Positions 25,532 through 35,506 of a DNA stretch of 64,000 bases are shown here, in pieces; position 1 is the stretch's first letter, and each line of letters starts with the position of its first letter. Under the pieces are notes generated by a model. That model was not told the DNA's origin and ran no database searches. It saw only the letters and a list, made by a program, of their open reading frames with translations. The position numbers were made by a program, and so were the translations under genes. The stretch is from Gammaproteobacteria bacterium (lineage in GTDB: Bacteria > Pseudomonadota > Gammaproteobacteria > Pseudomonadales > Pseudomonadaceae). The stretch is from assembly GCA_012728315.1 (NCBI GenBank), contig JAAYFI010000026.1, positions 1 to 64,000 of the forward strand. Direction: 5' to 3'.

Positions 25532-26815
25532 ATGCTGATCGCGTTGCTGATTTTTCTGATTACGATTGTTCTAGTTATTTGGCAGCCGCGCGGGCTGGGG
25601 GTCGGTTGGAGTGCTTCTTTTGGTGCGCTGCTGGCGTTGCTCAGCGGTGTAGTTGAGTTGGCGGATATTGCCTTGGTTTGGCAAATTGTCTGGAATGCCA
25701 CAGCAACCTTTATCGCCATTATTATTATCAGTTTGCTGCTCGATGAAGCCGGTTTCTTTGAGTGGGCGGCCTTGCATGTGGCGCGTTGGGGCGGCGGCAG
25801 TGGGCGCAAATTGTTTGCCTTTATTGTGTTGCTGGGCGCTGCGGTGTCGGCGTTATTTGCCAATGATGGTGCTGCGTTAATTATCACGCCCATTGTGATG
25901 ACCATGCTGTTGGCGCTGCGATTTTCTCCGGCGGCCACCTTGGCGTTTGTCATGGCTGCAGGCTTTATTGCCGATACCGCCAGCTTGCCCTTTGTGGTAT
26001 CGAATCTGGTCAATATCGTTTCTGCGGATTACTTTAATCTCAGTTTTAATCAGTACGCAGCGGTTATGGTACCGGTGAACTTTGTCAGTATTGCTGCCAG
26101 TTTGGCAATGTTGCTGTGGTTTTTTCGTAAAGATGTGCCGGCCACTTATGCCCTGAATGAACTGAAACAACCCAAAGAAGCGATCCGTGATCATGCTACT
26201 TTTGTGGCGGGTTGGTGGGTGCTGGGCTTATTGCTGTTGGGTTTCTTTGTGATTGAGCCACTGGGTGTGCCGATCAGTGTGATTGCTGCGGTGTGTGCCG
26301 TATTACTGTATTTAATCGCTGCCCGTGGTCAGGTGATTGGCACCACTCAAGTGCTGCAGGAAGCACCTTGGCAAGTAGTGGTATTTTCGTTAGGGATGTA
26401 TCTGGTGGTCTACGGTTTAAAAAATGCCGGACTCACCGACTATATTGCCCAACTGTTAAATATCTTTGCCGAGCAGGGCTTGTGGGCGGCCACTCTGGGT
26501 GCCGGTCTGCTCACTGCTTTGTTGTCCTCCATAATGAATAACATGCCGACAGTGTTGGTCGGAGCCTTGTCGATTGATGCAGCGAATGTTGATGGCGTGA
26601 TTCAGCAGGCAATGGTGTATGCCAATGTGATCGGTGCCGACTTGGGGCCGAAAATCACCCCAATTGGTAGCTTGGCCACTTTGCTGTGGCTGCATGTGTT
26701 GGCACGTAAAAACATTAAAATCAGCTGGGGTTACTATTTTAAGGTCGGTGTGGTGCTGACGCTGCCGGTGTTGCTGGTGACTCTCAGCGCCTTAGCGATT
26801 CGCCTAAGTTTTTAA
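25532..26815 (+). CDS. arsB: Arsenite efflux transporter ArsB
   Basis: A 427-residue inner-membrane protein of the ArsB family with about 12 hydrophobic segments. [37 protein letters not shown], and the later [14 protein letters not shown] and [19 protein letters not shown] match the ArsB conserved repeats. It exports As(III) and Sb(III) by H+ antiport. The ATG at 25532 is preferred over the GTG at 25523 because relatives start MLI. It follows arsR by 36 bases and precedes arsC by 15 bases. Confidence 0.93.
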   Translation: MLIALLIFLITIVLVIWQPRGLGVGWSASFGALLALLSGVVELADIALVWQIVWNATATFIAIIIISLLLDEAGFFEWAALHVARWGGGSGRKLFAFIVLLGAAVSALFANDGAALIITPIVMTMLLALRFSPAATLAFVMAAGFIADTASLPFVVSNLVNIVSADYFNLSFNQYAAVMVPVNFVSIAASLAMLLWFFRKDVPATYALNELKQPKEAIRDHATFVAGWWVLGLLLLGFFVIEPLGVPISVIAAVCAVLLYLIAARGQVIGTTQVLQEAPWQVVVFSLGMYLVVYGLKNAGLTDYIAQLLNIFAEQGLWAATLGAGLLTALLSSIMNNMPTVLVGALSIDAANVDGVIQQAMVYANVIGADLGPKITPIGSLATLLWLHVLARKNIKISWGYYFKVGVVLTLPVLLVTLSALAIRLSF

Positions 26816-26830
26816 TGAAAGGAGTGCGTT

Positions 26831-27301
26831 TTGAAGGTTTTATTTATGTGCACGCACAACAGTTGTCGCAGCATTTTATCAGAGGCGCTATTTAATCATT
26901 TGGCACCAGCCGGCTTTTTGGCTGTCAGCTCTGGCAGTCATCCCAGTGGTCGAGTGAATCCTCGAGCCTTGCAAACCCTGGCAGCTGCTGGAATTGCGAC
27001 TGCAGGTTTAAACAGTAAAGCTTCAGATGCTTTTGCACAGAATCCACCGGATATCGTGATTACTGTCTGTGATAACGCGGCGGGTGAGGCGTGCCCCTTG
27101 TATTTTGGTACGGCGTTGAAAGCGCACTGGGGGTTAGTTGATCCATCTGCGCTGACCGGTTCTGAGGCCGAGATACAAACCGCCTTTGATCAGTGTCTCG
27201 CGAAGATTGCCGAACGGCTACAAGCATTTTTTGCTTTACCGCTTGCGACTTTAAAGGGCGCTGAGTTAAGCATCGAGTTGGACCGTATCGGTCGGTTGTA
27301 A
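26831..27301 (+). CDS. arsC: Arsenate reductase, LMW phosphatase type
   Basis: Reduces arsenate to arsenite for export by ArsB. The 156 residues show the P-loop CTHNSCRSILSEALFNHL (nucleophilic Cys near residue 7), the DIVITVCDNAAGEACPLYFG segment with the second and third redox cysteines, and HWGLVDPSAL with the catalytic aspartate. This is the thioredoxin-coupled, not the glutaredoxin-coupled, class. Start is TTG with AAAGGAG 8 bases upstream. Confidence 0.93.
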   Translation: MKVLFMCTHNSCRSILSEALFNHLAPAGFLAVSSGSHPSGRVNPRALQTLAAAGIATAGLNSKASDAFAQNPPDIVITVCDNAAGEACPLYFGTALKAHWGLVDPSALTGSEAEIQTAFDQCLAKIAERLQAFFALPLATLKGAELSIELDRIGRL

Positions 27302-27337
27302 CAGTGATTAATAACAAGATTAGAAGAGCACACTCTT

Positions 27338-28051
27338 ATGTACGAAGATTTACCTAATATCAGCGCTGACTCATTGAGTATTCCAGCGCTGGAACAGTTA
27401 CAACCAGCACAGCAGTCTGCGCATAAGCCGCGTATTTTATTGTTATACGGCTCTACGCGTCAGCGCTCTTTTAGCCGTTTAGTGGTGCAAGAAGCAGCGC
27501 GTTTGCTAGAAACCTTTGGTGCAGAAACTCGTATCTTTAATTCATCTGGCTTGCCTTTGCCGGATGATGTTGAGCCAACCCACCCTAAAGTGGCTGAACT
27601 ACGTGAGTTGATGCAGTGGTCGGAAGGTCAGGTCTGGTGTTCGCCGGAGCGGCATGGTGCTATGAGTGCGGTATTTAAAGCACAGATTGATTGGGTGCCG
27701 TTGAGTATGGGCGCGGTGCGTCCGACTCAAGGTAAAACCTTAGCCGTGATGCAGGTCTGTGGTGGTTCGCAGTCCTTTAATGTGGTCAATCAACTGCGGG
27801 TGTTGGGGCGCTGGATGCGCATGTTTACCATCCCCAATCAGTCTTCAGTGCCGAAAGCCTTTACTGAGTTTGATGACAACGACCGTATGCAGCCGTCGCC
27901 CTATTACGATCGCATTGTTGATGTGATGGAAGAGCTGGTGAAGTTCACCTTATTGTTACGCGACCGTCAGGATTACCTGGTGGACCGTTATTCAGAGCGT
28001 AAAGAAAGTGCAGAAGAATTATCGACGCGGGTCAATCAGCGTTCGATTTGA
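27338..28051 (+). CDS. arsH: ArsH NADPH-dependent FMN reductase
   Basis: A flavodoxin-fold oxidoreductase of 237 residues. [20 protein letters not shown] is the FMN phosphate loop, and [19 protein letters not shown] and [19 protein letters not shown] are the ArsH signatures. It oxidises trivalent organoarsenicals and reduces quinones or metals in relatives. Last gene of arsRBCH, 36 bases after arsC. Assignment is secure; the exact substrate in this organism is not. Confidence 0.94.
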   Translation: MYEDLPNISADSLSIPALEQLQPAQQSAHKPRILLLYGSTRQRSFSRLVVQEAARLLETFGAETRIFNSSGLPLPDDVEPTHPKVAELRELMQWSEGQVWCSPERHGAMSAVFKAQIDWVPLSMGAVRPTQGKTLAVMQVCGGSQSFNVVNQLRVLGRWMRMFTIPNQSSVPKAFTEFDDNDRMQPSPYYDRIVDVMEELVKFTLLLRDRQDYLVDRYSERKESAEELSTRVNQRSI

Positions 28052-28184
28052 TCGGTGCGCTGCATAATTACGCGCAATAGGCACTGGTGTTACTGCTATG
28101 CTGTTTGGTAGATAAGATGTTTCTGTATGGGTTTTGGCGGCATGCAGCAGGGCTGGCAAATAGATTTAAAAAGCGAGGTTTATG

Positions 28185-28643
28185 ATGAAATTAGCGGAAG
28201 CATTGATTCTGCGCGCAGATTATCAAAAGCGTGCAGCGCAGTTGCGCCAGCGCATTGTCAGCAATGCCAAAGTACAAGAAGGTGAAGAGCCAGCGGAGAA
28301 TCCGCAACGTCTGCTTAAGGAGTTTGAGCAGCTGGCGGAAGGTACTTTTGATCTGATCAAGCGTATCAATAAAACCAATATCAACACTCAGTTTGACGCC
28401 GAGCGCAGCTTAACCGATGCCTTAGCTGAGCGTGATATTTTGGCTGCACGGCGCAAGGTGTATGCTGATCTGGTTGAAGCCGCTTCAGCCTCGCAAGACC
28501 GTTACAGCCGATCAGAAATTAAGTTTGAAAGCACCGTTAGTGTCAAAGAGATACAAAAACAGGTGGATGCTTTAGCCAAAGCCTACCGCGAGTTGGATAC
28601 GGCAATTCAAGGATTGAACTGGAGTACAGACTTAGTAAGCTAG
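28185..28643 (+). CDS. DIP1984 family protein
   Basis: A 152-residue, mostly coiled-coil protein of the DIP1984 (septicolysin-like) family: MKLAEALILRADYQKR at the start, the RINKTNINTQFD motif in the middle, and helical termini. The family forms a helical bundle of unknown function. Two ATGs are adjacent; the second (28185) has better spacing from the GAGG site and matches relatives. The 286 bases after it hold small hairpins (GCCAAC/GTTGGC at about 28690) but no gene I can identify. Confidence 0.82.
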   Translation: MKLAEALILRADYQKRAAQLRQRIVSNAKVQEGEEPAENPQRLLKEFEQLAEGTFDLIKRINKTNINTQFDAERSLTDALAERDILAARRKVYADLVEAASASQDRYSRSEIKFESTVSVKEIQKQVDALAKAYRELDTAIQGLNWSTDLVS

Positions 28644-28929
28644 CAATGTAGTAGGTAGCCGCATTGATCGAGGCGAACGCACCCGCCAACTGGGTTAAGT
28701 TGGCAATCACGGCTCGGCCGTTAACCGGTAGGTGTGAGGGGCAACACCTTTGCTAACACGTTTTGCCTTGCACAAATTACACGGGTATTGAGCATTGTTA
28801 CTGTGCATTACCGCGCGTTGATCGATCAAAGAGGTGAGGGTGGGTTTGGGGACTACATTTAGCAACATATCCTGCTGGAATACTGGATAATAGCCGCCAT
28901 TCTTTTGCTATGTATTCTGGTGATTCGCT

Positions 28930-31125
28930 GTGGAAATCAAGGTTAACTTTCTCGACAACTTGCGTCTTGAAGCCAAGTTCGACGACTTTACTGTGGTGGC
29001 TGATCAGCCAATTCGCTACAAAGGTGACGGCTCAGCACCGGGACCGTTCGATTACTTTTTAGCCTCATCGGCGTTGTGTGCGGCGTATTTCGTCAAGTTG
29101 TATTGCCAGGCCCGCGATATTCCAACGGAAAATATTCGCCTGTCGCAAAACAATATCGTTGATCCAGAAAACCGCTATAAGCAGATATTTAAAATTCAGG
29201 TTGAGTTGCCAAACGATATATCTGATAAAGATCGCCAAGGCATTCTGCGCTCCATCGACCGCTGTACGGTTAAGCGCGTGGTGCAGACCGGGCCTGATTT
29301 TGTCATTGATATTGTCGATAACCTCGACGCTGATGCGCAGGCGCTGCTGGGCACGTCAGTGGATGAAAACAGTCAGACTTTTATTCCCGGTAAAGACCTG
29401 CCGCTGGAAAAAACCATCGCCACCATGTCGGGTCTTATTGCTAACCTCGGCATGAAGATTGAAATCGCTTCGTGGCGCAATATTGTGCCCAATGTGTGGT
29501 CGCTGCATGTACGTGATTCGCAGTCGCAGCTGTGCTTTACCAACGGTAAGGGCGCAACCAAAGAAAGTGCGCTGGCTTCAGCCTTGGGTGAGTTTATTGA
29601 GCGTCTCAACTGCAACTTCTTTTACAACGATCAGTTCTGGGGCGAAGAGCTGGCCAATGCTGACTTTGTCCATTACCCCAATGAGCGCTGGTTTAAGCCG
29701 GGTCCCAATGATGAACTGCCTGTTGAAATTTTAGATGAGCATTGCCTAGCGATTTATAACCCAGACGGCGAGCTGCGCGGTTCTCATTTATACGACACCA
29801 ACTCCGGCAATATTGAACGTGGTATTTGCTCTATACCTTATGTGCGTCAGTCCGATGGTGCAGAGGTGTTTTTCCCCTCGAATCTGATTGAAAACCTCTT
29901 CTTAAGTAACGGTATGAGTGCCGGTAACACCCTGGAGGAAGCGCAAGTACAGTGTTTATCAGAGATTTTTGAACGCGCAGTGAAGCGTGAAATTATTGAA
30001 GGCGAAATCGCGCTGCCGGATGTACCGCAAGAGGTATTGGCCAAATACCCCAGCATTCTCGCTGGTATTCAGGCACTGGAGGAGCAAGGCTTTCCGGTGT
30101 TGGTCAAAGACGCCTCGTTGGGCGGCCAGTTTCCGGTGATGAACGTGACGCTGATGAATCCGCGTACCGGCGGTGTATTTGCCTCCTTTGGTGCACATCC
30201 CAACTTTGCAGTGGCACTGGAGCGCACCCTGACAGAACTGCTGCAAGGCCGCAGCTTTGAAGGCTTGAATGATCTGGCTCGTCCAACCTTTTCGAGCCAT
30301 GCGGTGACCGAGCCAAATAACTCGGTGGAGCACTTTATTGATTCCAGCGGCGTGGTGTCATGGCGTTTCTTTAGCGCCAAAGCGGACTACGATTTTGTCG
30401 AGTGGGATTTCACCGATGGCGGTAATAACAGTAATGCGCAGGAAGCAGAGCTGTTATTTGGCCTGCTCGAAGACATGGGTAAAGAAGTCTATATGGCGGT
30501 GTTTGAGCATCTCGGTGCGACCGCCTGCCGAATTCTGGTGCCGGATTATTCCGAGGTGTATCCGATCGATGATTTGATTTGGGATAATACCAATAAAGCG
30601 CTGTTTTTCCGTGAAGATATTCTCAATCTGCATCGTCTAACTCAAGCTGAGCTGAAAGCCTTGGTTGAGCGTTTAGAAGAAAGCGAGTTGGATCATTACA
30701 TCGATATTAAAACCTTGATTGGTGTCGAATTTGATGAGAACACCGTCTGGGGGCAGCTGACAATTTTGGAACTTAAATTGCTGATTTATTTAGCCTTAAA
30801 TCAGCTGGATGAAGCCTTAGAGTTGGTGGAAGAATTCCTGCAGTTTAACGACAACACGGTGGAGCGTGAGCTGTTCTATCAGGCGATGAATGCTGCGCTG
30901 GAAGTGGCGTTGGACGATGAGCTAGAGATGGACGATTACGAGCCGAACTTTCGACGGATGTTTGGTAACGAGCGCATGGATGCGGTGCTTGGTTCGATCA
31001 CGGGCAGCGTGCGTTTCTACGGTTTAACGCCAACCAGCATGCAGCTGGAAGGTTTGGATAAGCATCTGCGTTTGCTCGATAGCTTGAAAAAGCTGCATGC
31101 GGCGCGGGCGCGTTTCGTTAGCTAA
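28930..31125 (+). CDS. ycaO: OsmC-YcaO fusion protein
   Basis: A 731-residue fusion. Residues 1 to about 140 are an OsmC/Ohr-like domain (GPFDYFLASSALCAAYFVK, with the YCQA cysteine). From about residue 150 the protein is YcaO-like: SQTFIPGKDLPLEKTI, FTNGKGATKESALASALGE, SNGMSAGNTLEEAQVQCLSE (ATP/Mg region) and a C-terminal TPR-like part. YcaO enzymes activate amide carbonyls with ATP; the E. coli protein is implicated in beta-methylthiolation of ribosomal S12. This fused form is known in Pseudomonas. No RiPP precursor or dehydrogenase lies nearby, so a RiPP role is unlikely. Start is GTG. Confidence 0.9.
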   Translation: MEIKVNFLDNLRLEAKFDDFTVVADQPIRYKGDGSAPGPFDYFLASSALCAAYFVKLYCQARDIPTENIRLSQNNIVDPENRYKQIFKIQVELPNDISDKDRQGILRSIDRCTVKRVVQTGPDFVIDIVDNLDADAQALLGTSVDENSQTFIPGKDLPLEKTIATMSGLIANLGMKIEIASWRNIVPNVWSLHVRDSQSQLCFTNGKGATKESALASALGEFIERLNCNFFYNDQFWGEELANADFVHYPNERWFKPGPNDELPVEILDEHCLAIYNPDGELRGSHLYDTNSGNIERGICSIPYVRQSDGAEVFFPSNLIENLFLSNGMSAGNTLEEAQVQCLSEIFERAVKREIIEGEIALPDVPQEVLAKYPSILAGIQALEEQGFPVLVKDASLGGQFPVMNVTLMNPRTGGVFASFGAHPNFAVALERTLTELLQGRSFEGLNDLARPTFSSHAVTEPNNSVEHFIDSSGVVSWRFFSAKADYDFVEWDFTDGGNNSNAQEAELLFGLLEDMGKEVYMAVFEHLGATACRILVPDYSEVYPIDDLIWDNTNKALFFREDILNLHRLTQAELKALVERLEESELDHYIDIKTLIGVEFDENTVWGQLTILELKLLIYLALNQLDEALELVEEFLQFNDNTVERELFYQAMNAALEVALDDELEMDDYEPNFRRMFGNERMDAVLGSITGSVRFYGLTPTSMQLEGLDKHLRLLDSLKKLHAARARFVS

Positions 31126-31150
31126 AAGCTTCTTTTACTCAGTTTTGCGC

Positions 31151-31247
31151 GAAAGACCCCGTACTTTTAGTGCGGGGATGGATCGCGGTCGGGCATGGCC
31201 GTCTAGCAGTAGGAATCACCCTCTATTTAGAGCGGTGAGGGTGTCAA
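31151..31247 (+). mobile_element. IS200/IS605 right-end remnant with tnpB 3' fragment (copy A)
   Basis: Contains two right-end-like hairpins: CCCCG with CGGGG (31158-31176) and CACCCTC with GAGGGTG ending in TCAA. Between them 17 codons read AVGHGRLAVGITLYLER, then stop: the extreme C-terminus of a TnpB protein. The segment 31183-31246 matches 36551-36614 almost base for base. No tnpA, left end or rest of tnpB is present. In intact elements this region also makes the omega-RNA guide scaffold. The surrounding 321-base gap holds nothing else recognisable. Confidence 0.65.
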
Positions 31248-31446
31248 TCCTATACCAACAAGACTGTATCGTCCGTCTTTAGCTTGCTTGACTGTTAATC
31301 AGGGGGCGGTGTGAAAACAGCGATCAGGTTATTGCCTGATGTTCTTGCAGTTGTGCTTAAATGGATCAAACCGCGATGGCCAAGTGTTGCTCACCGTCTC
31401 GCGTAACCTACTCTAATTTAACAATGAAAATACCGGGAGACAGGCC

Positions 31447-32007
31447 ATGTTGAGATTACTATTCGGTGCAGCGTTAATGCTTGCGCTAGGTTCTACCCCC
31501 GCGTTAGCGGATGAAAGCGTGGCATGCCCAGCGTTTCTTGACCACGCTTTACCTAAATTGCACTCTAAAGACACTGTTAACTTGTGCGACTTGGCCGCCG
31601 GTAAGCCGATGTTAGTGGTGAACACGGCCAGCCACTGCGGTTTTACCGGCCAGTTTAAAGGGCTGGAAGCTTTGCACCAGCGTTATGGCAAGCAGGGTTT
31701 AGTGGTGGTTGGTTTTGCCAGTGATGACTTTAATCAGGAAGCCAAAACTGAAGAAGAAGCCGCAACGATTTGCTTTAAGAACTTTGGCGTGACCTTTACC
31801 ATGATTGCACCGGGTCCGGTGACTGGCGCTGATGCAACACCGGTGTTTGCCCACATTAATCAGCAAGCCAAAGCGCCGCGCTGGAACTTCAATAAATATC
31901 TACTGAATACCAAGGGTGAGGTAGTAGAGTCTTTTGGCAGTACCACAGGTCCTGAGAGTAAGGCGCTAACCCAGGCGATAGAGTCAGTTTTACAGCAGAC
32001 AAACTGA
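31447..32007 (+). CDS. Periplasmic glutathione-peroxidase-family protein (Cys type)
   Basis: A 186-residue thioredoxin-fold peroxidase with a signal peptide (LLFGAALMLALGSTPALADE). NTASHCGFTGQFKGLEALH holds the peroxidatic cysteine at the position that is selenocysteine in animal enzymes, and WNFNKYLLNTKGEVV carries the conserved Trp and Asn. The usual Gln-containing FPCNQF segment is altered to FASDDFNQEA. Probably reduces hydroperoxides in the periplasm using a thiol donor. The GGGAGA site precedes the ATG. Confidence 0.85.
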   Translation: MLRLLFGAALMLALGSTPALADESVACPAFLDHALPKLHSKDTVNLCDLAAGKPMLVVNTASHCGFTGQFKGLEALHQRYGKQGLVVVGFASDDFNQEAKTEEEAATICFKNFGVTFTMIAPGPVTGADATPVFAHINQQAKAPRWNFNKYLLNTKGEVVESFGSTTGPESKALTQAIESVLQQTN

Positions 32008-32121
32008 CATCATCCCAAGTATTGCCATGGGGCGCTGATCAATACCCGCGCTGGCCGCTATTTTGCTCGCCTTGCTGGGGCTGTTTGCCTTGGGCACTCT
32101 ACTGTCTGCATTGAGAAGAAA

Positions 32122-32152
32122 GCCTGCCCCCTAAATATGTAGGGTTGCAGGC
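32122..32152 (-). terminator. Terminator after the CMD-family gene
   Basis: GCCTGC/GCAGGC with inner CCCTA/TAGGG gives a stem that, on the minus strand, is followed by TTTCTTCTC. It lies between convergent genes, so it may serve both. Confidence 0.55.
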
Positions 32153-32161
32153 GATCGGCTG

Positions 32162-32575
32162 TTATTCGAGGCCTGTGGTATCAACAGTTAAACCTTGCTC
32201 TGTGAATATTTGCTTGGCCACAGTTAATGCATTTAACACGCTTGGAAAACCTGTGTAAGGGATCAGATGCATAATGCAGCCAACGATTTCTTCAGGGGTT
32301 AAGCCAACAGTGAGCCCTGTTTTGATATGCATGCCAATTTGCGGCTTACCTTGGGCAACCAACGCAGTGATGGTGGTCAGCACTTTTTGTTTATTGTCCA
32401 ATCCTGGTCGCGAATAAATGCCACCAAAGGCAAACTCAACCACGTACTTCTTTAAGTCCGGTGCAATATCCTTAAATGCTTCGCCAATGTCCATTTCACC
32501 GGTGGGGTTGTCATCCGGTGATGCCGTTAATTCTTGGATTTTTTTGATACCTTTTTGATACAAGTCGTCTGACAT
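32162..32575 (-). CDS. Carboxymuconolactone decarboxylase family protein
   Basis: A 137-residue CMD-fold protein. GIYSRPGLDNKQKVLTTITA, GMHIKTGLTVGLTPEEIV and IMHLIPYTGFPSVLNAL follow the family pattern. The AhpD-type CxxC redox motif is absent, so peroxidase-partner activity is unlikely; decarboxylase activity is not established either. A GGGAGA site precedes the ATG. It is a single gene between convergent GPx and divergent phhB. Confidence 0.82.
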   Translation of the reverse strand: MSDDLYQKGIKKIQELTASPDDNPTGEMDIGEAFKDIAPDLKKYVVEFAFGGIYSRPGLDNKQKVLTTITALVAQGKPQIGMHIKTGLTVGLTPEEIVGCIMHLIPYTGFPSVLNALTVAKQIFTEQGLTVDTTGLE

Positions 32576-32716
32576 ATTTAAGTCTCCCTTGGCGTATTGA
32601 GGTGTAGTCTGCTACAGACTTCTGCAAGATATGCAGGTGCCTAGGGTAGCAAACTGTTAGGGTTTATTCGGTAAGGGCAAAAATATAATCTAAATTTTTA
32701 AGCTGAGGTGATGGCG

Positions 32717-33016
32717 ATGATCAAGTGTTTAACGGTAACAGAGATCGACACAGCGCTGGCGGCGCTTAATCAGAGTTCTGCAGCAGCCTGGTCTATTAAG
32801 GAGGGGAAGCTGTATCGGGCCTTTAAATTTGCTGACTTTATTGCGGCGTTTGGCTTTATGACTCAAGTCGCGATACTGGCAGAAAAAGCCGATCATCATC
32901 CTGAGTGGTTTAATGTGTACAACAAAGTCAACATCAGCTTAACCACCCATGACGCTGGCGGCATCTCAGTGCGAGACTTTGCCTTGGCTGAGCAGATATC
33001 GGCTTTAATTCCATAG
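32717..33016 (+). CDS. phhB: Pterin-4a-carbinolamine dehydratase
   Basis: A 99-residue enzyme that dehydrates 4a-hydroxytetrahydropterin in tetrahydrobiopterin recycling. The family motif [20 protein letters not shown] holds the catalytic histidines, and the later [17 protein letters not shown] completes the fold. The ATG at 32717 is chosen because GAGG lies 8 bases upstream; earlier starts at 32708 and 32711 are too close to it. No phhA (phenylalanine hydroxylase) is adjacent, so it may instead serve molybdopterin or other pterin metabolism. The stop lies 12 bases from the convergent hrpB. Confidence 0.88.
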   Translation: MIKCLTVTEIDTALAALNQSSAAAWSIKEGKLYRAFKFADFIAAFGFMTQVAILAEKADHHPEWFNVYNKVNISLTTHDAGGISVRDFALAEQISALIP

Positions 33017-33028
33017 TCTAAACGAGCG

Positions 33029-35506
33029 TTACTCGTAACGCTTCTTTACGCCTTGCTGCGCTGGTGCAGTCAGCGGGTCTTCTGGCCATGGGTGCTTCGG
33101 ATAACGACCACGTACATCTTTACGCACTTCTGGGTAGACATTGCGCCAGAAGTTGGCCAGATCAGCGGTGACCGCCAGCGGTCGTTGTGCCGGTGAGAGC
33201 AGGTGAATCAGCACTGCAACTTTACCATCTGCCACTTTGGGGGTGTCGAACCAACCAAACAGTGCCTGCAGCTTGGCCGCCAGGACTGGGCCGTTTTCAG
33301 CGGTGTAGTCGAGCCTGATAGTCTGCCCAGTGGGAATCGTCAGGGCCGTTGGCGCTAAAGTGTTAAGTTGTTGCTGTTGGGGATAAGTGAGCAGGCTGTG
33401 CAGGGCTTCGGTTAGATTGAGTGTCTTCAAATCAGACCAGCGTTGCATGCCCATTAAAAAAGGCAGCAGCCACTCTTCTAATCGATCTAACAAAGCCGTT
33501 TCGCTGACATCCGGCCAGTCATCGGGGTAAACCTTGGCCAGCAGTTTGACCCGCGCGCACCACTGCGTTGCGGTTTCAGTCCACGGCAGACTGGCCAGCC
33601 CCTTGTTGCGGATGGCATTGAGCAAGCCTTGCTGGATCAGCGCAGGATCGGGTTTGGCGAGTTCTTTTTTCTCCAAAACCAGCTCGCCGAGTTTGCGCAG
33701 GCGGCGCGCAATGACGGTGCCGCGTTTATCATCCCACAGCGCTTCTTCGCTGGTGCGAATTAAGTGCGCTAAGTCGTGCTCGATATCGGCAATATCCACC
33801 GGTGCGGCCAGATAGATTGTCGCTTCACGGGTTTTACCATCCAGATCGGCGGCCACTAACCACGCATGGCGCACCAGACTGTCATCGGCGCGTAAAGTCG
33901 CGCCTTTACCGTTGCTCAGTTGGTAACGGGCTGATTGATCAGCGCGGCGTTGGCCAATGCGGTCGGGGTAGGCCAGCGCTAACAGACGACCTGTTGTGTT
34001 GGCACTGGGGAGCTGGGCTGGCGCGTCACCTTTGCTCATTATGCGTTTAGCCATCTGCCGGATGCTGCTTAAGCGCGCAGTGTCTAAGCGTGCGGGCTGG
34101 TATTCGCCGTGCAGCACGCGCAAACGCTCGTGCAGGTCAGCGCCCGAGTTGGCTCCGAACAGATCACGCTCGTCCAATAGGGCGGCCAGCTCAGCGGCAG
34201 TGGCGCCAAGTCCCAACTTGCGCCCGTGCAACACCATATTGGCTAAACGTGGGTGAATGCCTAAATCACGCGCGGCTTTGCCATGTTCAGTAATAGCACC
34301 TTCTTTATCGAGCATCCCAAGCAGTTGCAGTAGATCGCGGGCCTGGTTCCAATGCGCAGGTGGCGGCGGATCAATCCAAGCCACCTGCGCCGGATCGCGT
34401 GCGCCCCATTGGGCTAACTCCAGCACCAGTGCGACTAAATCTGCTTCTTGGATTTCAGGTGGGGTGAATTCCGCCAAGGTTGCTTGTTCTTCAGCGCTCC
34501 AGAGTCGATAGCACACGCCCGGCTCAATACGTCCCGCCCGGCCTTTGCGTTGTTCGGCAGATGCTTTGGAGACTCGGGTGGTTACCAGTCGCGTCATGCC
34601 GCTATTGGGATCAAACACCGCGCGGCGTTGTTGGCCGCTATCAATCACCACACGTACGCCTTCGATGGTCAGGCTGGTTTCGGCAATAGCCGTGGCCAAT
34701 ACCACTTTACGGGTGCCGTGCGCAGCAGGAGAAATAGCGCGATCTTGTTCCTCAGCTTTGAGGTTGCCGTATAAAGGCGCGATCAGTACATTCTCGGCAA
34801 CTTGTGTGCGCAATTGGTTTTCGACGCGGCGAATCTCGCCAGCGCCGGGTAGAAAGACCAGTAACGAGCCGCTTTGCTCCGCTAATGCTTCATGGATGAC
34901 GGCAACAACTGCATCTGTCTGCTGCCTGTTTCTCAGCTGCACTCGGCGATACATCACCTCTACTGGAAAAGCACGGCCGGCACTGCTGATCACCGGCACA
35001 TCACCGAGTACGCGGGCAATGGGAGCGGTGTCTAAAGTGGCCGACATCACCAGGATGCGCAGGTCTTCTCTGAGCGCTTGTTGCGACTCGCGCACCAAGG
35101 CCAAGCCCAAATCGGCATGCAAGGAGCGCTCATGAAACTCGTCAAACAAAACGGCAGCGTAATCCTCCAGCATGGGATCGCTTTGAATGATGCGGGTCAA
35201 AATACCTTCAGTGACCACTTCAATCTGGGTGCTGGCGGAAATCTGGCTGTCCAGTTTGGTGCGGTAACCGATGGTTTGCCCGGCTTTCTCGCCGAGCTGT
35301 TGCGCCATAAAACGTGCCGCCGAACGCGCTGCCAGCCGCCGAGGTTCCAGCATCAGAATTTTCTTGCCGGCACGCCAAGGCGCATCCAGCAACGCCAGTG
35401 GCACGCGGGTGGTTTTACCCGCGCCGGGCGGCGCTTGCAGCAGTGCGGTGCTGTACTGCTCAAGGGTGTGCTGCAGTTCTGACAGGATTGCATCGATGGG
35501 GAGCAT
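33029..35506 (-). CDS. hrpB: ATP-dependent RNA helicase HrpB
   Basis: DEAH/RHA helicase of 825 residues (E. coli HrpB about 809). Motif I is QAPPGAGKTTRVPLALLD, motif II VLFDEFHERSLHADLGLAL, motif III MSATLD, and motif VI EQRKGRAGRIEPG. An HA2 domain and a C-terminal HrpB-specific domain follow, ending in VRKDVRGRYPKHPWPEDPL. In E. coli its role is mild; in relatives it affects mRNA processing. Monocistronic. Confidence 0.95.
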   Translation of the reverse strand: MLPIDAILSELQHTLEQYSTALLQAPPGAGKTTRVPLALLDAPWRAGKKILMLEPRRLAARSAARFMAQQLGEKAGQTIGYRTKLDSQISASTQIEVVTEGILTRIIQSDPMLEDYAAVLFDEFHERSLHADLGLALVRESQQALREDLRILVMSATLDTAPIARVLGDVPVISSAGRAFPVEVMYRRVQLRNRQQTDAVVAVIHEALAEQSGSLLVFLPGAGEIRRVENQLRTQVAENVLIAPLYGNLKAEEQDRAISPAAHGTRKVVLATAIAETSLTIEGVRVVIDSGQQRRAVFDPNSGMTRLVTTRVSKASAEQRKGRAGRIEPGVCYRLWSAEEQATLAEFTPPEIQEADLVALVLELAQWGARDPAQVAWIDPPPPAHWNQARDLLQLLGMLDKEGAITEHGKAARDLGIHPRLANMVLHGRKLGLGATAAELAALLDERDLFGANSGADLHERLRVLHGEYQPARLDTARLSSIRQMAKRIMSKGDAPAQLPSANTTGRLLALAYPDRIGQRRADQSARYQLSNGKGATLRADDSLVRHAWLVAADLDGKTREATIYLAAPVDIADIEHDLAHLIRTSEEALWDDKRGTVIARRLRKLGELVLEKKELAKPDPALIQQGLLNAIRNKGLASLPWTETATQWCARVKLLAKVYPDDWPDVSETALLDRLEEWLLPFLMGMQRWSDLKTLNLTEALHSLLTYPQQQQLNTLAPTALTIPTGQTIRLDYTAENGPVLAAKLQALFGWFDTPKVADGKVAVLIHLLSPAQRPLAVTADLANFWRNVYPEVRKDVRGRYPKHPWPEDPLTAPAQQGVKKRYE

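Noticed and set aside
28644-28800. Antisense open frame reading NGRAVIANLTQLAGAFASIN
   Set aside because: It runs into the antisense of the DIP1984 gene with no start and no recognised family; treated as chance.
34545-35135. 196-residue plus-strand ORF
   Set aside because: Shadow of hrpB; no motif or ribosome site of its own.
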